DNA from: Streptomyces hayashii
GTDB taxonomy: Bacteria; Actinomycetota; Actinomycetes; Streptomycetales; Streptomycetaceae
Length of the DNA stretch: 40,888 bases
Assembly: GCF_024539815.1 (NCBI RefSeq)
Contig: NZ_JAHHIU010000128.1
Span: forward strand, 1 to 40,888
Reading direction: 5' to 3'
The notes below the pieces were generated by a model that worked only from the letters and a program-made list of their open reading frames with translations, did no database searches and was not told the DNA's origin. A program made the position numbers and the translations under genes. Shown in pieces: positions 25,381 through 31,872 of the stretch. The first letter of the stretch is position 1. Each line of letters starts with the position of its first letter.

Positions 25381-25405
25381 TAAAATTTGAGTTACTTAAC
25401 GGTAA
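25381..25405 (+). promoter_or_regulatory. AT-rich promoter/operator patch of the acyl-CoA dehydrogenase gene
   Basis: TAAAAT (25381-25386) is a good -10 hexamer, though no clear -35 is seen. It is closely followed by the dyad TTAC-TTAACG-GTAA (25392-25405), which would straddle the transcription start. This is one of the few AT-rich runs in the chromosomal part. The layout suggests repression by a TetR-type fatty-acid regulator, which is inference. Confidence 0.4.
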
Positions 25406-25445
25406 TTAGCGTCGGTAAACGCAGCGTCTTTGGAGTGTGGACACC

Positions 25446-26603
25446 TTGGCCGGATCGGCTGACTTCGACCTGTACCGCCCGTCCGAGGAGCACGACATGC
25501 TCCGCGACGCCATCCGCTCACTGTCCGAGGCGAAGATCGCGCCGTTCGCGGCGGTGGTGGACGAGGAGGCCCGCTTCCCCCAGGAGGCGCTGGACGCGCT
25601 GGTGGCGAGCGACCTGCACGCCGTGCACGTCCCCGAGGAGTACGGCGGCGCGGGCGCCGACGCCCTCGCGACGGTCATCGTGATCGAGGAGGTGGCCCGC
25701 GTCTGCGTGTCCTCCTCCCTGATCCCCGCGGTGAACAAGCTGGGCTCGCTCCCGGTGATCCTCTCCGGCTCCGAGGACCTGAAGAAGAAGTACCTGTCGC
25801 CGCTGGCCAAGGGCGACGCGATGTTCTCGTACGCCCTCTCCGAGCCGGACGCGGGCTCGGACGCGGCCGGCATGAAGACGAAGGCGGTCCGCGACGGCGA
25901 CCACTGGATCCTCAACGGCGTGAAGCGCTGGATCACCAACGCCGGCGTGAGCGACTACTACACGGTCATGGCCGTGACGGACCCGACGAAGCGCTCCAAG
26001 GGCATCTCCGCGTTCGTCGTCGAGAAGTCCGACGAGGGCGTCTCCTTCGGCGCCCCGGAGAAGAAGCTGGGCATCAAGGGCTCCCCGACCCGCGAGGTCT
26101 ACTTCGACAACGTCCGCATCCCGGCCGACCGCATGATCGGCGAGGAGGGCACGGGCTTCGCGACCGCCATGAAGACCCTGGACCACACCCGCATCACCAT
26201 CGCCGCGCAGGCCCTCGGCGTCGCGCAGGGCGCCTTCGACTACGCCAAGGGCTACGTCCAGGAGCGCAAGCAGTTCGGCAAGCCGATCGCCGACTTCCAG
26301 GGCATCCAGTTCATGCTCGCCGACATGGCCATGAAGATCGAGGCGGCCCGCCAGCTCACGTACGCGGCCGCGGCCAAGTCCGAGCGCCTGGACGCCGACC
26401 TCACCTTCCAGGGCGCGGCCGCCAAGTGCTTCGCGTCCGACGTGGCGATGGAGGTCACCACCGACGCCGTCCAGCTCCTCGGCGGCTACGGCTACACCCG
26501 CGACTACCCGGTCGAGCGCATGATGCGCGACGCCAAGATCACCCAGATTTATGAGGGTACGAATCAAGTCCAGCGCATCGTCATGGCAAGGAACCTTCCC
26601 TAG
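25446..26603 (+). CDS. acyl-CoA dehydrogenase with element-derived 3' end
   Basis: A 385-residue FAD flavoenzyme that oxidises acyl-CoA to trans-2-enoyl-CoA. Motifs are YALSEPDAGSDAAG and WITNAG (FAD/substrate), ERKQFGKPIADFQ, and QLLGGYGYTRDYPVERMMRDAKI. The catalytic base is Glu370 in QIYEGTNQ. The TTG start at 25446 is preferred because GGAG lies ten bases upstream; GTG at 25437 is only one base from it. From about 26549 the coding sequence belongs to the integrated element. Codons there (ATT, GGT, AAT, CAA, GCA, CTT) are unlike the host's, yet they encode the same 19 residues as the displaced host end at 33674-33730. Terminators exist in both copies. Confidence 0.95.
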   Translation: MAGSADFDLYRPSEEHDMLRDAIRSLSEAKIAPFAAVVDEEARFPQEALDALVASDLHAVHVPEEYGGAGADALATVIVIEEVARVCVSSSLIPAVNKLGSLPVILSGSEDLKKKYLSPLAKGDAMFSYALSEPDAGSDAAGMKTKAVRDGDHWILNGVKRWITNAGVSDYYTVMAVTDPTKRSKGISAFVVEKSDEGVSFGAPEKKLGIKGSPTREVYFDNVRIPADRMIGEEGTGFATAMKTLDHTRITIAAQALGVAQGAFDYAKGYVQERKQFGKPIADFQGIQFMLADMAMKIEAARQLTYAAAAKSERLDADLTFQGAAAKCFASDVAMEVTTDAVQLLGGYGYTRDYPVERMMRDAKITQIYEGTNQVQRIVMARNLP

Positions 26604-26609
26604 CAGGGT
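26540..26609 (+). other. attL: recoded 3' end of the acyl-CoA dehydrogenase gene
   Basis: The left junction begins with CACCCAGAT, shared exactly with the right junction, then continues with the element's version of the last codons and the stop. Eight differences from the right copy are all third-position and silent. The bases after the stop (CAGGGT) are again shared. Confidence 0.88.
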
Positions 26610-26640
26610 TTTGCAGGTCAGCAGCTGTTTTGAAGGTCCG

Positions 26641-26653
26641 GAGGGATACCCTC
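26641..26653. promoter_or_regulatory. short dyad in the left arm of the element
   Basis: GAGGG-ATA-CCCTC is a perfect 13-bp dyad between attL and the terminator. Its place in the non-coding arm makes it a candidate excisionase or integrase-accessory site; there is no further evidence. Confidence 0.3.
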
Positions 26654-26740
26654 GGCTTTCTGCCCGTTGTGGCCCGATCGGGGCTGTTCCTGGGCGTCAT
26701 GCTGGGGGAATCCTGGGCAGATGCCGGGCTGAAAACAGCC

Positions 26741-26759
26741 GCTGAACTGCACGAACAAC
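26741..26759. repeat. left copy of a 19-bp terminal inverted repeat
   Basis: This 19-mer is the reverse complement of 33631-33649 with one mismatch. The two copies face each other near the element ends, as arm-type integrase sites do. A related sequence (33795-33813) also lies in the host terminator region, so the left copy may instead reflect the captured host sequence. Confidence 0.55.
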
Positions 26760-26788
26760 ACAGCCCCCGGCGTGCTGCCGGGGGCTGT
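26760..26788. terminator. element-borne terminator replacing the host one
   Basis: A 12-bp stem (26760-26771 with 26777-26788) with 5-nt loop lies between the acyl-CoA dehydrogenase stop and the integrase stop. It corresponds to the host terminator at 33814-33842, with a G-C to A-T pair change on both arms. It should serve both converging genes. Confidence 0.88.
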
Positions 26789-26801
26789 TGTCGTACGTGG
26801 A

Positions 26802-28031
26802 TCAGGCGACCTCTGTCGCCTGCGTGGGGTCGTCCGCGCCGGGCGTCAGCATGGTTGCGATGGCTGCACGGCCGCGCTGCTCGGCCCCTTCGAAGATGTA
26901 GTGGTAGTGCTCCCTGAGCACGTCAGTACTGCTGTGGCCCATCCAGTCGGCGACGTCGTTCTCGGGGACTCCGGCGTACAGCAGCCGCGACCCGTAGTAG
27001 TGACGGAGCGAGTGAGCCTTGCAGTACTTCACCTGTCCCTTGCCCAGAGCCTCCATCCAGATCTTCGGGTAGAAGTACGACGCGTAGAGGTAGCCAGTCC
27101 GCGTCACGTTGGGGAAGAGAAGCCGCTCCGGCCCCCATACGCCGTGGTTCCTGATGTGCCGCCGCAGCTCGAAGGCGACGTTCGGCGGGAGGGGGACGGA
27201 ACGCCCTGGCTCGCCTTCGTCACGAGCCTTGATGTGCCGACGCTGGATCGCGCTGTTCTTCCCCGATGCGGTGTCTCCGTCCTCCGCAATCTGGAAGTCG
27301 ACGCGAAGCGTCTCGGCCTTGAAGTCGATCTGATCTCGTGACACCGCCATGGCCTCACCCAGTCGCAGGCCGCACCCGGCCATGAGCCACAGCATCGCGC
27401 GGTATCGCGGAGGAGCGGCATCGAGCATCGCCAGGACTTCCCGCGTCGTGAGCCGCCGCGCGGTGCTCTTGTGCTCCCGGATCTCCTTGGCGCGGCTGCC
27501 CGCGCCCTTGACCTTCTTGCAGGGGTTCCGGCCGATGATCTCGTTGACGACAGCCCAGTCCATCATCCCGGAGAAGAACGAGAACCGCTGACGCCGTGTG
27601 CGAGCGGAGAGCTTCCGGTTCTGTTCCATCCACAAGAGCCACTGCTCAACGTCAGCGACCTTCAGGGACACGATGGAACGGGCCTTGAAGAACGGCTCAA
27701 GAGTCGTCTTCTGGATGGACCGGTACTGCTTCTTGGTGCTGTTCTCCAGCTTCCTTTGATTCGTCCACTGCTCCCACACGGCCGTCACGGGCTGCTTGCC
27801 CAATCGGTCGTCCAGGTAGGTCCCGGCGTCGAGTTCCTGTTCCTTGCGCTTGCGGTGGTCGTCGGCTCGCGTCTTGGTACCGAAGGTCTTCTGTCGCTGC
27901 TTGCCGTCCGGGTCGTACCAGAACGTCGTCCACTTCTTCGGATCGTCCGCCGACCGCGCGATCCATGCCCTTGCCACTGATGTGTTGGCCTTTCTGCCCG
28001 AGGAAGGCGCACCGCGTCCTGCGGTGATCAC
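26802..28031 (-). CDS. int: tyrosine-type site-specific integrase
   Basis: A 409-residue phage-type tyrosine recombinase. It has an N-terminal arm-binding region (ARAWIARSADDPKKWTTFWY), a core-binding SAM-like region around residues 80-170, and a catalytic domain with Arg in AGCGLRLGEAM, HSLRH (His and Arg), DWMGHSS (His) and the nucleophile Tyr in EHYHYIF. It catalyses integration and excision at the acyl-CoA dehydrogenase site. The GTG at 28031 has GAGGTCAG just upstream. Its predicted promoter (TTGACA, complement of 28064-28069; CAGTCT, complement of 28040-28045; 18-nt spacing) is interleaved with the ACCCWGGGT sites. It lies next to attL, as is usual for such elements. Confidence 0.95.
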   Translation of the reverse strand: MITAGRGAPSSGRKANTSVARAWIARSADDPKKWTTFWYDPDGKQRQKTFGTKTRADDHRKRKEQELDAGTYLDDRLGKQPVTAVWEQWTNQRKLENSTKKQYRSIQKTTLEPFFKARSIVSLKVADVEQWLLWMEQNRKLSARTRRQRFSFFSGMMDWAVVNEIIGRNPCKKVKGAGSRAKEIREHKSTARRLTTREVLAMLDAAPPRYRAMLWLMAGCGLRLGEAMAVSRDQIDFKAETLRVDFQIAEDGDTASGKNSAIQRRHIKARDEGEPGRSVPLPPNVAFELRRHIRNHGVWGPERLLFPNVTRTGYLYASYFYPKIWMEALGKGQVKYCKAHSLRHYYGSRLLYAGVPENDVADWMGHSSTDVLREHYHYIFEGAEQRGRAAIATMLTPGADDPTQATEVA

Positions 28032-28052
28032 CTGACCTCAGACTGACCCTGA

Positions 28053-28091
28053 CCACCCTGGGTTGTCAACCCAGGGTGGATCACCCTGGGT
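28053..28091. promoter_or_regulatory. three ACCCWGGGT operators at 14-bp pitch
   Basis: Three 9-bp palindromes sit at 28055-28063, 28069-28077 and 28083-28091, with centres exactly 14 bp apart. The first two together form a perfect 27-bp palindrome (28053-28079). The array overlies the -35 region of the integrase promoter and the -35/spacer region of the divergent HTH gene, so one protein could control both. Confidence 0.8.
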
Positions 28092-28095
28092 GGTG

Positions 28096-28101
28096 TATGG
28101 T
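28096..28101 (+). promoter_or_regulatory. -10 element of the divergent HTH gene
   Basis: TATGGT ends six bases before the ATG at 28108, suggesting a leaderless or near-leaderless transcript. Its -35 region would fall on the second ACCCWGGGT site (28069-28077), and the third site lies in the spacer. Confidence 0.4.
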
Positions 28102-28107
28102 GAGGGT

Positions 28108-28650
28108 ATGCGAGCAGATGAGAGCGGCTTCGAGATCGAGCAGAAGCAAGGGGGGTGGACGGTTCGGATGTGGTGGCCCACAGGGCCCGTTACCGGCGGG
28201 CCTCAACGCATCACCATCGAGCCAGCGGCCGACGCACCCGCGCGTGACGTGGCACGAGGCATCTCCACGACCGTGCTGCGCAGGCTCGACCTCGCGGCGG
28301 CCTTGAACTTGGCGAAGATGGCACCAGAGGCCCAGAGCGTCCTGGAAACCAGATCCAAACAGCTCAATGAGATCGGTGAGGCGGCCGGACTTCTACTGGC
28401 CAACGAAGGAGTCTCGGAGAGGTACTTGGCCATGCTTGCGTCCACGTATAAAGCCATGTCGGACAGCGGAGCTGTCGCCCCCGTGCGGCAACTGGCGCGG
28501 CTAATCGGCCGTCAACCAGAGACGGTTAAGGATCATTTGAAGAAGGCGCGGCGTGAGGGCTACCTGAGCACGGTCACCGGTAAGGCCGGAGGAGAACTTA
28601 CCGAGAAGACTTTGAAGGTTCTGGACTCCATGCCGACCCAAGGTAGTTAG
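28108..28650 (+). CDS. element-encoded protein with C-terminal helix-turn-helix
   Basis: A 180-residue protein of no named family. The N-terminal 60 residues are beta-rich with WTVRMWWPTGP. The middle is helical, and the segment PVRQLARLIGRQPETVKDHL followed by KKARREGYLS reads as a helix-turn-helix. First gene of the rightward operon, it is divergent from integrase and directly downstream of the ACCCWGGGT operators, so it is a candidate regulator of the integrase switch (inference). GAGGG is only one base from the ATG, so initiation may be leaderless. A longer start at 28063 would run through the operators and is rejected. Confidence 0.78.
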   Translation: MRADESGFEIEQKQGGWTVRMWWPTGPVTGGPQRITIEPAADAPARDVARGISTTVLRRLDLAAALNLAKMAPEAQSVLETRSKQLNEIGEAAGLLLANEGVSERYLAMLASTYKAMSDSGAVAPVRQLARLIGRQPETVKDHLKKARREGYLSTVTGKAGGELTEKTLKVLDSMPTQGS

Positions 28651-28681
28651 CCTGCGCCACCCCTAACTCCATATCTCAAGG

Positions 28682-28714
28682 GCCCCCGAGGCGACTCGGG
28701 GGCTTTCTCTTTCT
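28682..28714 (+). terminator. intrinsic terminator between the HTH and AlpA-like genes
   Basis: A 9-bp stem GCCCCCGAG/CTCGGGGGC with a 4-nt loop is followed by TTTCTCTTTCT. It separates the HTH gene from the AlpA-like gene, so passage of transcription may be regulated, or the downstream pair needs its own promoter. Confidence 0.85.
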
Positions 28715-28724
28715 GGAGGGACGA

Positions 28725-28898
28725 TTGACCACCAAGCTGATGAACGTGGCAGATGTGGCCACCTATCTGGGTGTGCCCAAGAGCTGGGTTTACGAGAACT
28801 GGAAGCGTGAGCAGCTCCCGTTCCGGAAGATCGGTCAAGCGCTACGAATTCGACCCGTTGACCTGGACCGATGGTTCGACTCACAGGAGGGCGTGTGA
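28725..28898 (+). CDS. AlpA/Xis-like MerR-type helix-turn-helix protein
   Basis: A 57-residue single-domain DNA-binding protein. MNVADVATYLGVPKSWVYENW and PFRKIGQALRIRPVDLDRW, read as two short segments, are the HTH_17 pattern of excisionases and AlpA activators. It probably directs excision or activates element genes. The TTG at 28725 has GGAGGG four bases upstream; ATG at 28740 is an alternative that would keep the domain. The stop overlaps the next start (GTGA), so it is coupled to the ATPase gene. It is short and easily missed by length-filtered gene calling. Confidence 0.85.
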   Translation: MTTKLMNVADVATYLGVPKSWVYENWKREQLPFRKIGQALRIRPVDLDRWFDSQEGV

Positions 28899-30244
28899 CC
28901 GACATCCGCCCTCGCCGCTTGCTGGCCGCCCTGTCGATGTGGTCGGCCGCAATTGGGGGCACGGTCAAGGTGTCATCCCGTGGCAACGGTCGTCCCGTAC
29001 TGCTGTGGTCGGCCCTGGTGGCCGGAACGGGAAGGGGCAAAGGAACCGCCCTCCGGGCCGCTCATCACGTCGTAGACAAGTCCCTGGGCCGGTTCGTGGC
29101 CACTCACACCACGTCCGGGATCACCTCCGGGGCGAGCATGGTGAACTACCTGTGGGAGCAACAGGAGGCCACAGCCGAGACCGAGCACGGGCGTGATGTT
29201 CGCGCCCTGGTGGTGGAAGAGGAATGGTCGGAAGTGCTCCGCAGGGTCAAGCGGGATGCGTCGTTCACTACCAAGCTGCGCGGCGCTTGGGACGGGGCAC
29301 CATTGCGCAACACCACCAAGGATGAGGCCCAGGAAGTACGCGATCCGGCCATGGTTCTGCACTGCCACGTGACTCCGTCTGACTGGTCGAAGTATGTGGG
29401 CGAGTCTGAAGCGGCCGGAGGCTCGTACAACCGCATCCTGCCCTTCCTGCTGGGGTCGGTCCCGCTTTTGGACGACGACCGGGTGAGCTTGCCCGAGGTG
29501 GACGGACGGGACCTGTCCGACGCGTACGGGTGGGCAACTGCCCGGGCGCGCGTGATCACGCTTGCGGAGGATGCCCGGCCCCTGTGGCGGATTGTGCGCC
29601 GCTACGCCCGCATCCTGGGTGAGACCCTGCCGGAGGGGCAGGCTGTGTTCATCGAACGGACCGCAGAGCAGACGCTCAGAGTTGCGGCCTGCCTGGCAGC
29701 GTCCGAGTGCTCCGAGACGGTCACGGGAGAGATGCTGTCGGCCGCCTTCTCCCTGGTTCGCCGGTCGGTGCAGGACGCCGTGCGCATCACCAAGGGAGCC
29801 ACCAATCCGAAGGTGAGGCGACAGCCGCTCAGTCTTGAGGACAAGGTGCGCGCCAGGATTGAGATGCACGGCGGGCGCGCTACGTCCTCCCAGGTACTCC
29901 CGTACGTTGGGGCGACTGCCGAAGCGGTCAAGACACTGCCCGGAATCGTCGTCACCGTAGAACGGGCGGGGAAGACCGGCCGACCAGCCACCGTTTTCTC
30001 ACTCCGTGGTGACACTTCCGGTGACTCTGTGCCCCAGCCGGCCAGCACGGACAGCGACAGGAAGCGGACCACTTCCCGTCACGCAGAGCCGCAGCCGGCC
30101 AGCGCGGAGCGTGAGCAGAACCGCGCGAGAGTCGTCCGCTTGGACGCTTACCGCCCGGCACCCAAGCAGGCCCCCGACCCCGCGCCGGAACCGAAGCGGT
30201 CGGAACCGCTCGCAGACTTCAACCCCTTCCGGGCACTGCTCTAA
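28895..30244 (+). CDS. DUF3987-type replication-associated ATPase
   Basis: A 449-residue protein matching the actinobacterial DUF3987 helicase/primase-associated family. It has a P-loop-like VAGTGRGKGTALRAAHH near residue 50, an acidic Walker-B-like ALVVEEEWSEVL, RGAWDGAPLRN, HCHVTPSDW, and an Asn-Arg finger region GGSYNRILPFLLGSV. The P-loop is not canonical GxxxxGK[ST]. The C-terminal 100 residues are polar and low-complexity. No primase-polymerase domain is attached. It probably supports replication of the excised element. Start at GTG 28895 overlaps the AlpA-like stop, with AGGAGG at 28885-28890. Confidence 0.82.
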   Translation: MTDIRPRRLLAALSMWSAAIGGTVKVSSRGNGRPVLLWSALVAGTGRGKGTALRAAHHVVDKSLGRFVATHTTSGITSGASMVNYLWEQQEATAETEHGRDVRALVVEEEWSEVLRRVKRDASFTTKLRGAWDGAPLRNTTKDEAQEVRDPAMVLHCHVTPSDWSKYVGESEAAGGSYNRILPFLLGSVPLLDDDRVSLPEVDGRDLSDAYGWATARARVITLAEDARPLWRIVRRYARILGETLPEGQAVFIERTAEQTLRVAACLAASECSETVTGEMLSAAFSLVRRSVQDAVRITKGATNPKVRRQPLSLEDKVRARIEMHGGRATSSQVLPYVGATAEAVKTLPGIVVTVERAGKTGRPATVFSLRGDTSGDSVPQPASTDSDRKRTTSRHAEPQPASAEREQNRARVVRLDAYRPAPKQAPDPAPEPKRSEPLADFNPFRALL

Positions 30245-30254
30245 CCAACCAATC

Positions 30255-30282
30255 GAAGCCCCGGCCGAATGGCTGGGGCTTC
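30255..30282. terminator. bidirectional terminator between convergent element genes
   Basis: A 12-bp stem (30255-30266 with 30271-30282, one G-T pair) with GAAT loop begins 11 nt after the ATPase stop and 14 nt from the convergent gene's stop. T-rich sequence follows rightward. Confidence 0.85.
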
Positions 30283-30295
30283 TTTGTTGCTTCGA

Positions 30296-30763
30296 CTACG
30301 CGACTGGGCAGGCCAGTTCAGGAATCGCATGATTCGGGGAACACGTCACTACCGCCAGGGACAGATACGAGGGGCGTTCGAGGTAGCAGCCGTAGGACAC
30401 GTCTTTGCCCGAGTGCAGGCGTCCGGCAGCAGCGTTCACCATCTGGGCCAGACGTGTGGTGTCTCGGTCCTTCTCCGACGCGAAACGAGGGGCATACTCG
30501 GCCAGTCGCTCGCCGAGCCAGGCCGCCGCCTCCTTGGCCTCCTCCCAGGTTCCACGAACGAGGGACCGGGGCTTGATGAGCCAGTACGCCGTTTCGATGG
30601 GCGGCAGATCGGCAGTGGGGAACTCCGCCACCACTTCCCGATAGCGCTGGATCAGCTCCGGTCTGCTTCCAGCCGGGGGCGGCTCAGGATGAGGGGGCCG
30701 TCGCAATGCTTCCTGGTCGAAACGCTCTTTCGGGCCGGTCCACAGATAGCCGTGGTGGTGCAC
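30296..30763 (-). CDS. hypothetical element protein
   Basis: A 155-residue protein I do not recognise. It is mostly helical and charged in the middle (EEAKEAAAWLGERLAEY; EKDRDTTRLAQMVNAAAG) with a conserved-looking PPIETAYWLIKPRSLV. There is no signal peptide or membrane segment. The GTG at 30763 has only a weak GGGA ahead of it. It lies beyond a hairpin from the rest of the leftward block, so it may be transcribed separately. It may be a small accessory or anti-phage cargo gene, but nothing in the sequence proves a function. Confidence 0.6.
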   Translation of the reverse strand: MHHHGYLWTGPKERFDQEALRRPPHPEPPPAGSRPELIQRYREVVAEFPTADLPPIETAYWLIKPRSLVRGTWEEAKEAAAWLGERLAEYAPRFASEKDRDTTRLAQMVNAAAGRLHSGKDVSYGCYLERPSYLSLAVVTCSPNHAIPELACPVA

Positions 30764-30802
30764 CTGTTGTTCCCGTTCGGTGTCAGCGGTCGGAGGACCA
30801 GC

Positions 30803-30833
30803 CGGGCCCGACCCAAGAAAGCGGTCGGGCCCG
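30803..30833 (-). terminator. hairpin downstream of the DUF397-like gene
   Basis: A perfect 11-bp stem (30803-30813 with 30823-30833) and 9-nt loop starts 19 nt beyond the DUF397-like stop. There is no U-run, as often seen in Streptomyces. Confidence 0.7.
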
Positions 30834-30851
30834 ACTGGCGGGGGAGGGGGA

Positions 30852-31076
30852 TCAGACGTTCAGGCCGAACCGCGCCGGGTCGATACCGGCCGCGTCCAGC
30901 TCCTCCGTGGTGAACCGCAGCGGCTGCGCGTCCGGCCGCTTGCTGTCACCGAGGGCCCAGGCGTCCTCGCCGATCCGGGCCAGCGTCACGCACCCTTCGG
31001 TACAGGGGCCGCCGCACGCCTGGACGAACGAGGCCCCGTTGATGTCGAGCGCGTACAGGTCGGTTCCGTTCTGCAT
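30852..31076 (-). CDS. DUF397-like small protein
   Basis: A 74-residue protein whose core reads FVQACGGPCTEGCVTLA, then WALGDSKRPDAQPLRFTTEEL. The DSKxPD-x(3)-LRFT pattern is the hallmark of DUF397, the small partner often found beside XRE/WhiJ-type regulators in Streptomyces. Three clustered Cys are unusual. The ATG at 31076 has AGGAAGG eight bases upstream. An XRE-DUF5753 gene lies about 0.8 kb upstream on the same strand, consistent with a regulator-partner set. Some such pairs behave like toxin-antitoxin modules, which is untested here. Confidence 0.75.
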   Translation of the reverse strand: MQNGTDLYALDINGASFVQACGGPCTEGCVTLARIGEDAWALGDSKRPDAQPLRFTTEELDAAGIDPARFGLNV

Positions 31077-31151
31077 CACTGCACCTTCCTGCTCAACTAA
31101 TCGCGGCCATGACTGACCGCCGCCGCCCATACCGGACGGGAGTCTGTTCCC

Positions 31152-31388
31152 CTAGCTCAGTTGGGGACCGTGTGCGGAGAGGTCAATGGGGAGTTGGCGC
31201 GTGTCGTTGGGATGCCCGTAACGCTTGTGCAGTCGCATCGCCTCGACGGTCTCCAGCGCCTTGGCCGGATTCCCGGATCGATTGGCCGCGCGAACCCGCT
31301 TGCGGAGCGTCGCGCATTGAACGCACGACGCCGGGTCCACCTGACCCGTCCGGGGTGCAAGCAGGTTCAGCAGATCCTGAACGGACAC
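31152..31388 (-). CDS. small element protein with CxxC motif
   Basis: A 78-residue protein of unknown function, largely helical and basic (LRKRVRAANRSGNPAKALETVEAM as consecutive short pieces), with a CVQC pair near residue 22. The GTG at 31388 has GGGAGAA five bases upstream. It belongs to the leftward block of small genes. No named family was recognised. Confidence 0.65.
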   Translation of the reverse strand: MSVQDLLNLLAPRTGQVDPASCVQCATLRKRVRAANRSGNPAKALETVEAMRLHKRYGHPNDTRQLPIDLSAHGPQLS

Positions 31389-31415
31389 GGAGTTCTCCCA
31401 AGCGATCAGCGGACT

Positions 31416-31616
31416 TCAGACACGCCTTACTTGCTGCGGCGGGGCCAACCACTCTCTGCCGCCGCCCTCGGGCCGCAGGAAGGCAACAGGGCGCTTCAGG
31501 CGTTCACCCGGCGGCTCTCCCGGGTCCTCGTAATCCCGGATCAGGTCGCGGAGGATGCCGACCCTTCCCGATGCGTCCCGCACCCGCTTACCGATGTCGT
31601 CGGCCGTGACGCTCAC
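31416..31616 (-). CDS. small conserved Streptomyces hypothetical protein
   Basis: A 66-residue protein beginning VSVTADDIGKRVRD with ASGRVGILRDLIRDYEDP, PPGERLKRPVAFLRPEGG and REWLAPP. It looks like a compact beta-rich (SH3/KOW-like) domain, and I recall near-identical short proteins beside XRE/DUF397 genes in other Streptomyces. The GTG start at 31616 overlaps the upstream gene's stop (GTGA), and GGGGGA lies seven bases ahead. Function is unknown. Confidence 0.72.
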   Translation of the reverse strand: MSVTADDIGKRVRDASGRVGILRDLIRDYEDPGEPPGERLKRPVAFLRPEGGGREWLAPPQQVRRV

Positions 31617-31840
31617 CGTTGGTCCCCCGCGTGCTCGTCTCTCTGGTGCTGACGCAGCTTCACGTTGGCATCGGATACGGCGCTGTAGTCCCCCGTGGAA
31701 CGGGCGTTCTCTCGGGCGACCGACTGAGAAAGGCACACGGGACAGCCGGGCATGGGTGATGGTTCGCGCGGCAGCTCCGACAAGCACGTCCCCACCGTGG
31801 GTTCGGTCGCAGGACCGGACGTTCTTTCTTCGCTCTCCAT
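31613..31840 (-). CDS. small hypothetical protein with CPVC motif
   Basis: A 75-residue protein. After a polar N-terminus comes MPGCPVCLSQSVARENA, then SAVSDANVKLRQHQRDEH, resembling a minimal zinc-binding module of Cys pair plus His cluster. I recall similar proteins in Streptomyces regulator clusters. The stop overlaps the next gene's GTG. ATG at 31840 has no strong ribosome site; an internal start at the MPGC methionine is possible. Function is unknown. Confidence 0.65.
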   Translation of the reverse strand: MESEERTSGPATEPTVGTCLSELPREPSPMPGCPVCLSQSVARENARSTGDYSAVSDANVKLRQHQRDEHAGDQR

Positions 31841-31872
31841 GCCGCCATCTTCGGCGGCCCACGGATGCGTAT

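Noticed and set aside
28063..28107. Longer start for the element HTH protein and a TTGTCA -35 at 28063
   Set aside because: The extension would translate the operator palindromes. TTGTCA is 27 nt from the -10, too far for a normal promoter; the same bases read on the other strand give a well-spaced integrase -35.
31151..31170. CTAGCTCAGTTGG resembles a tRNA D-arm and lies inside a mobile element
   Set aside because: There is no matching acceptor stem, anticodon arm or TTCGA T-loop at the right distance. The match falls on the stop region of a small minus-strand gene.
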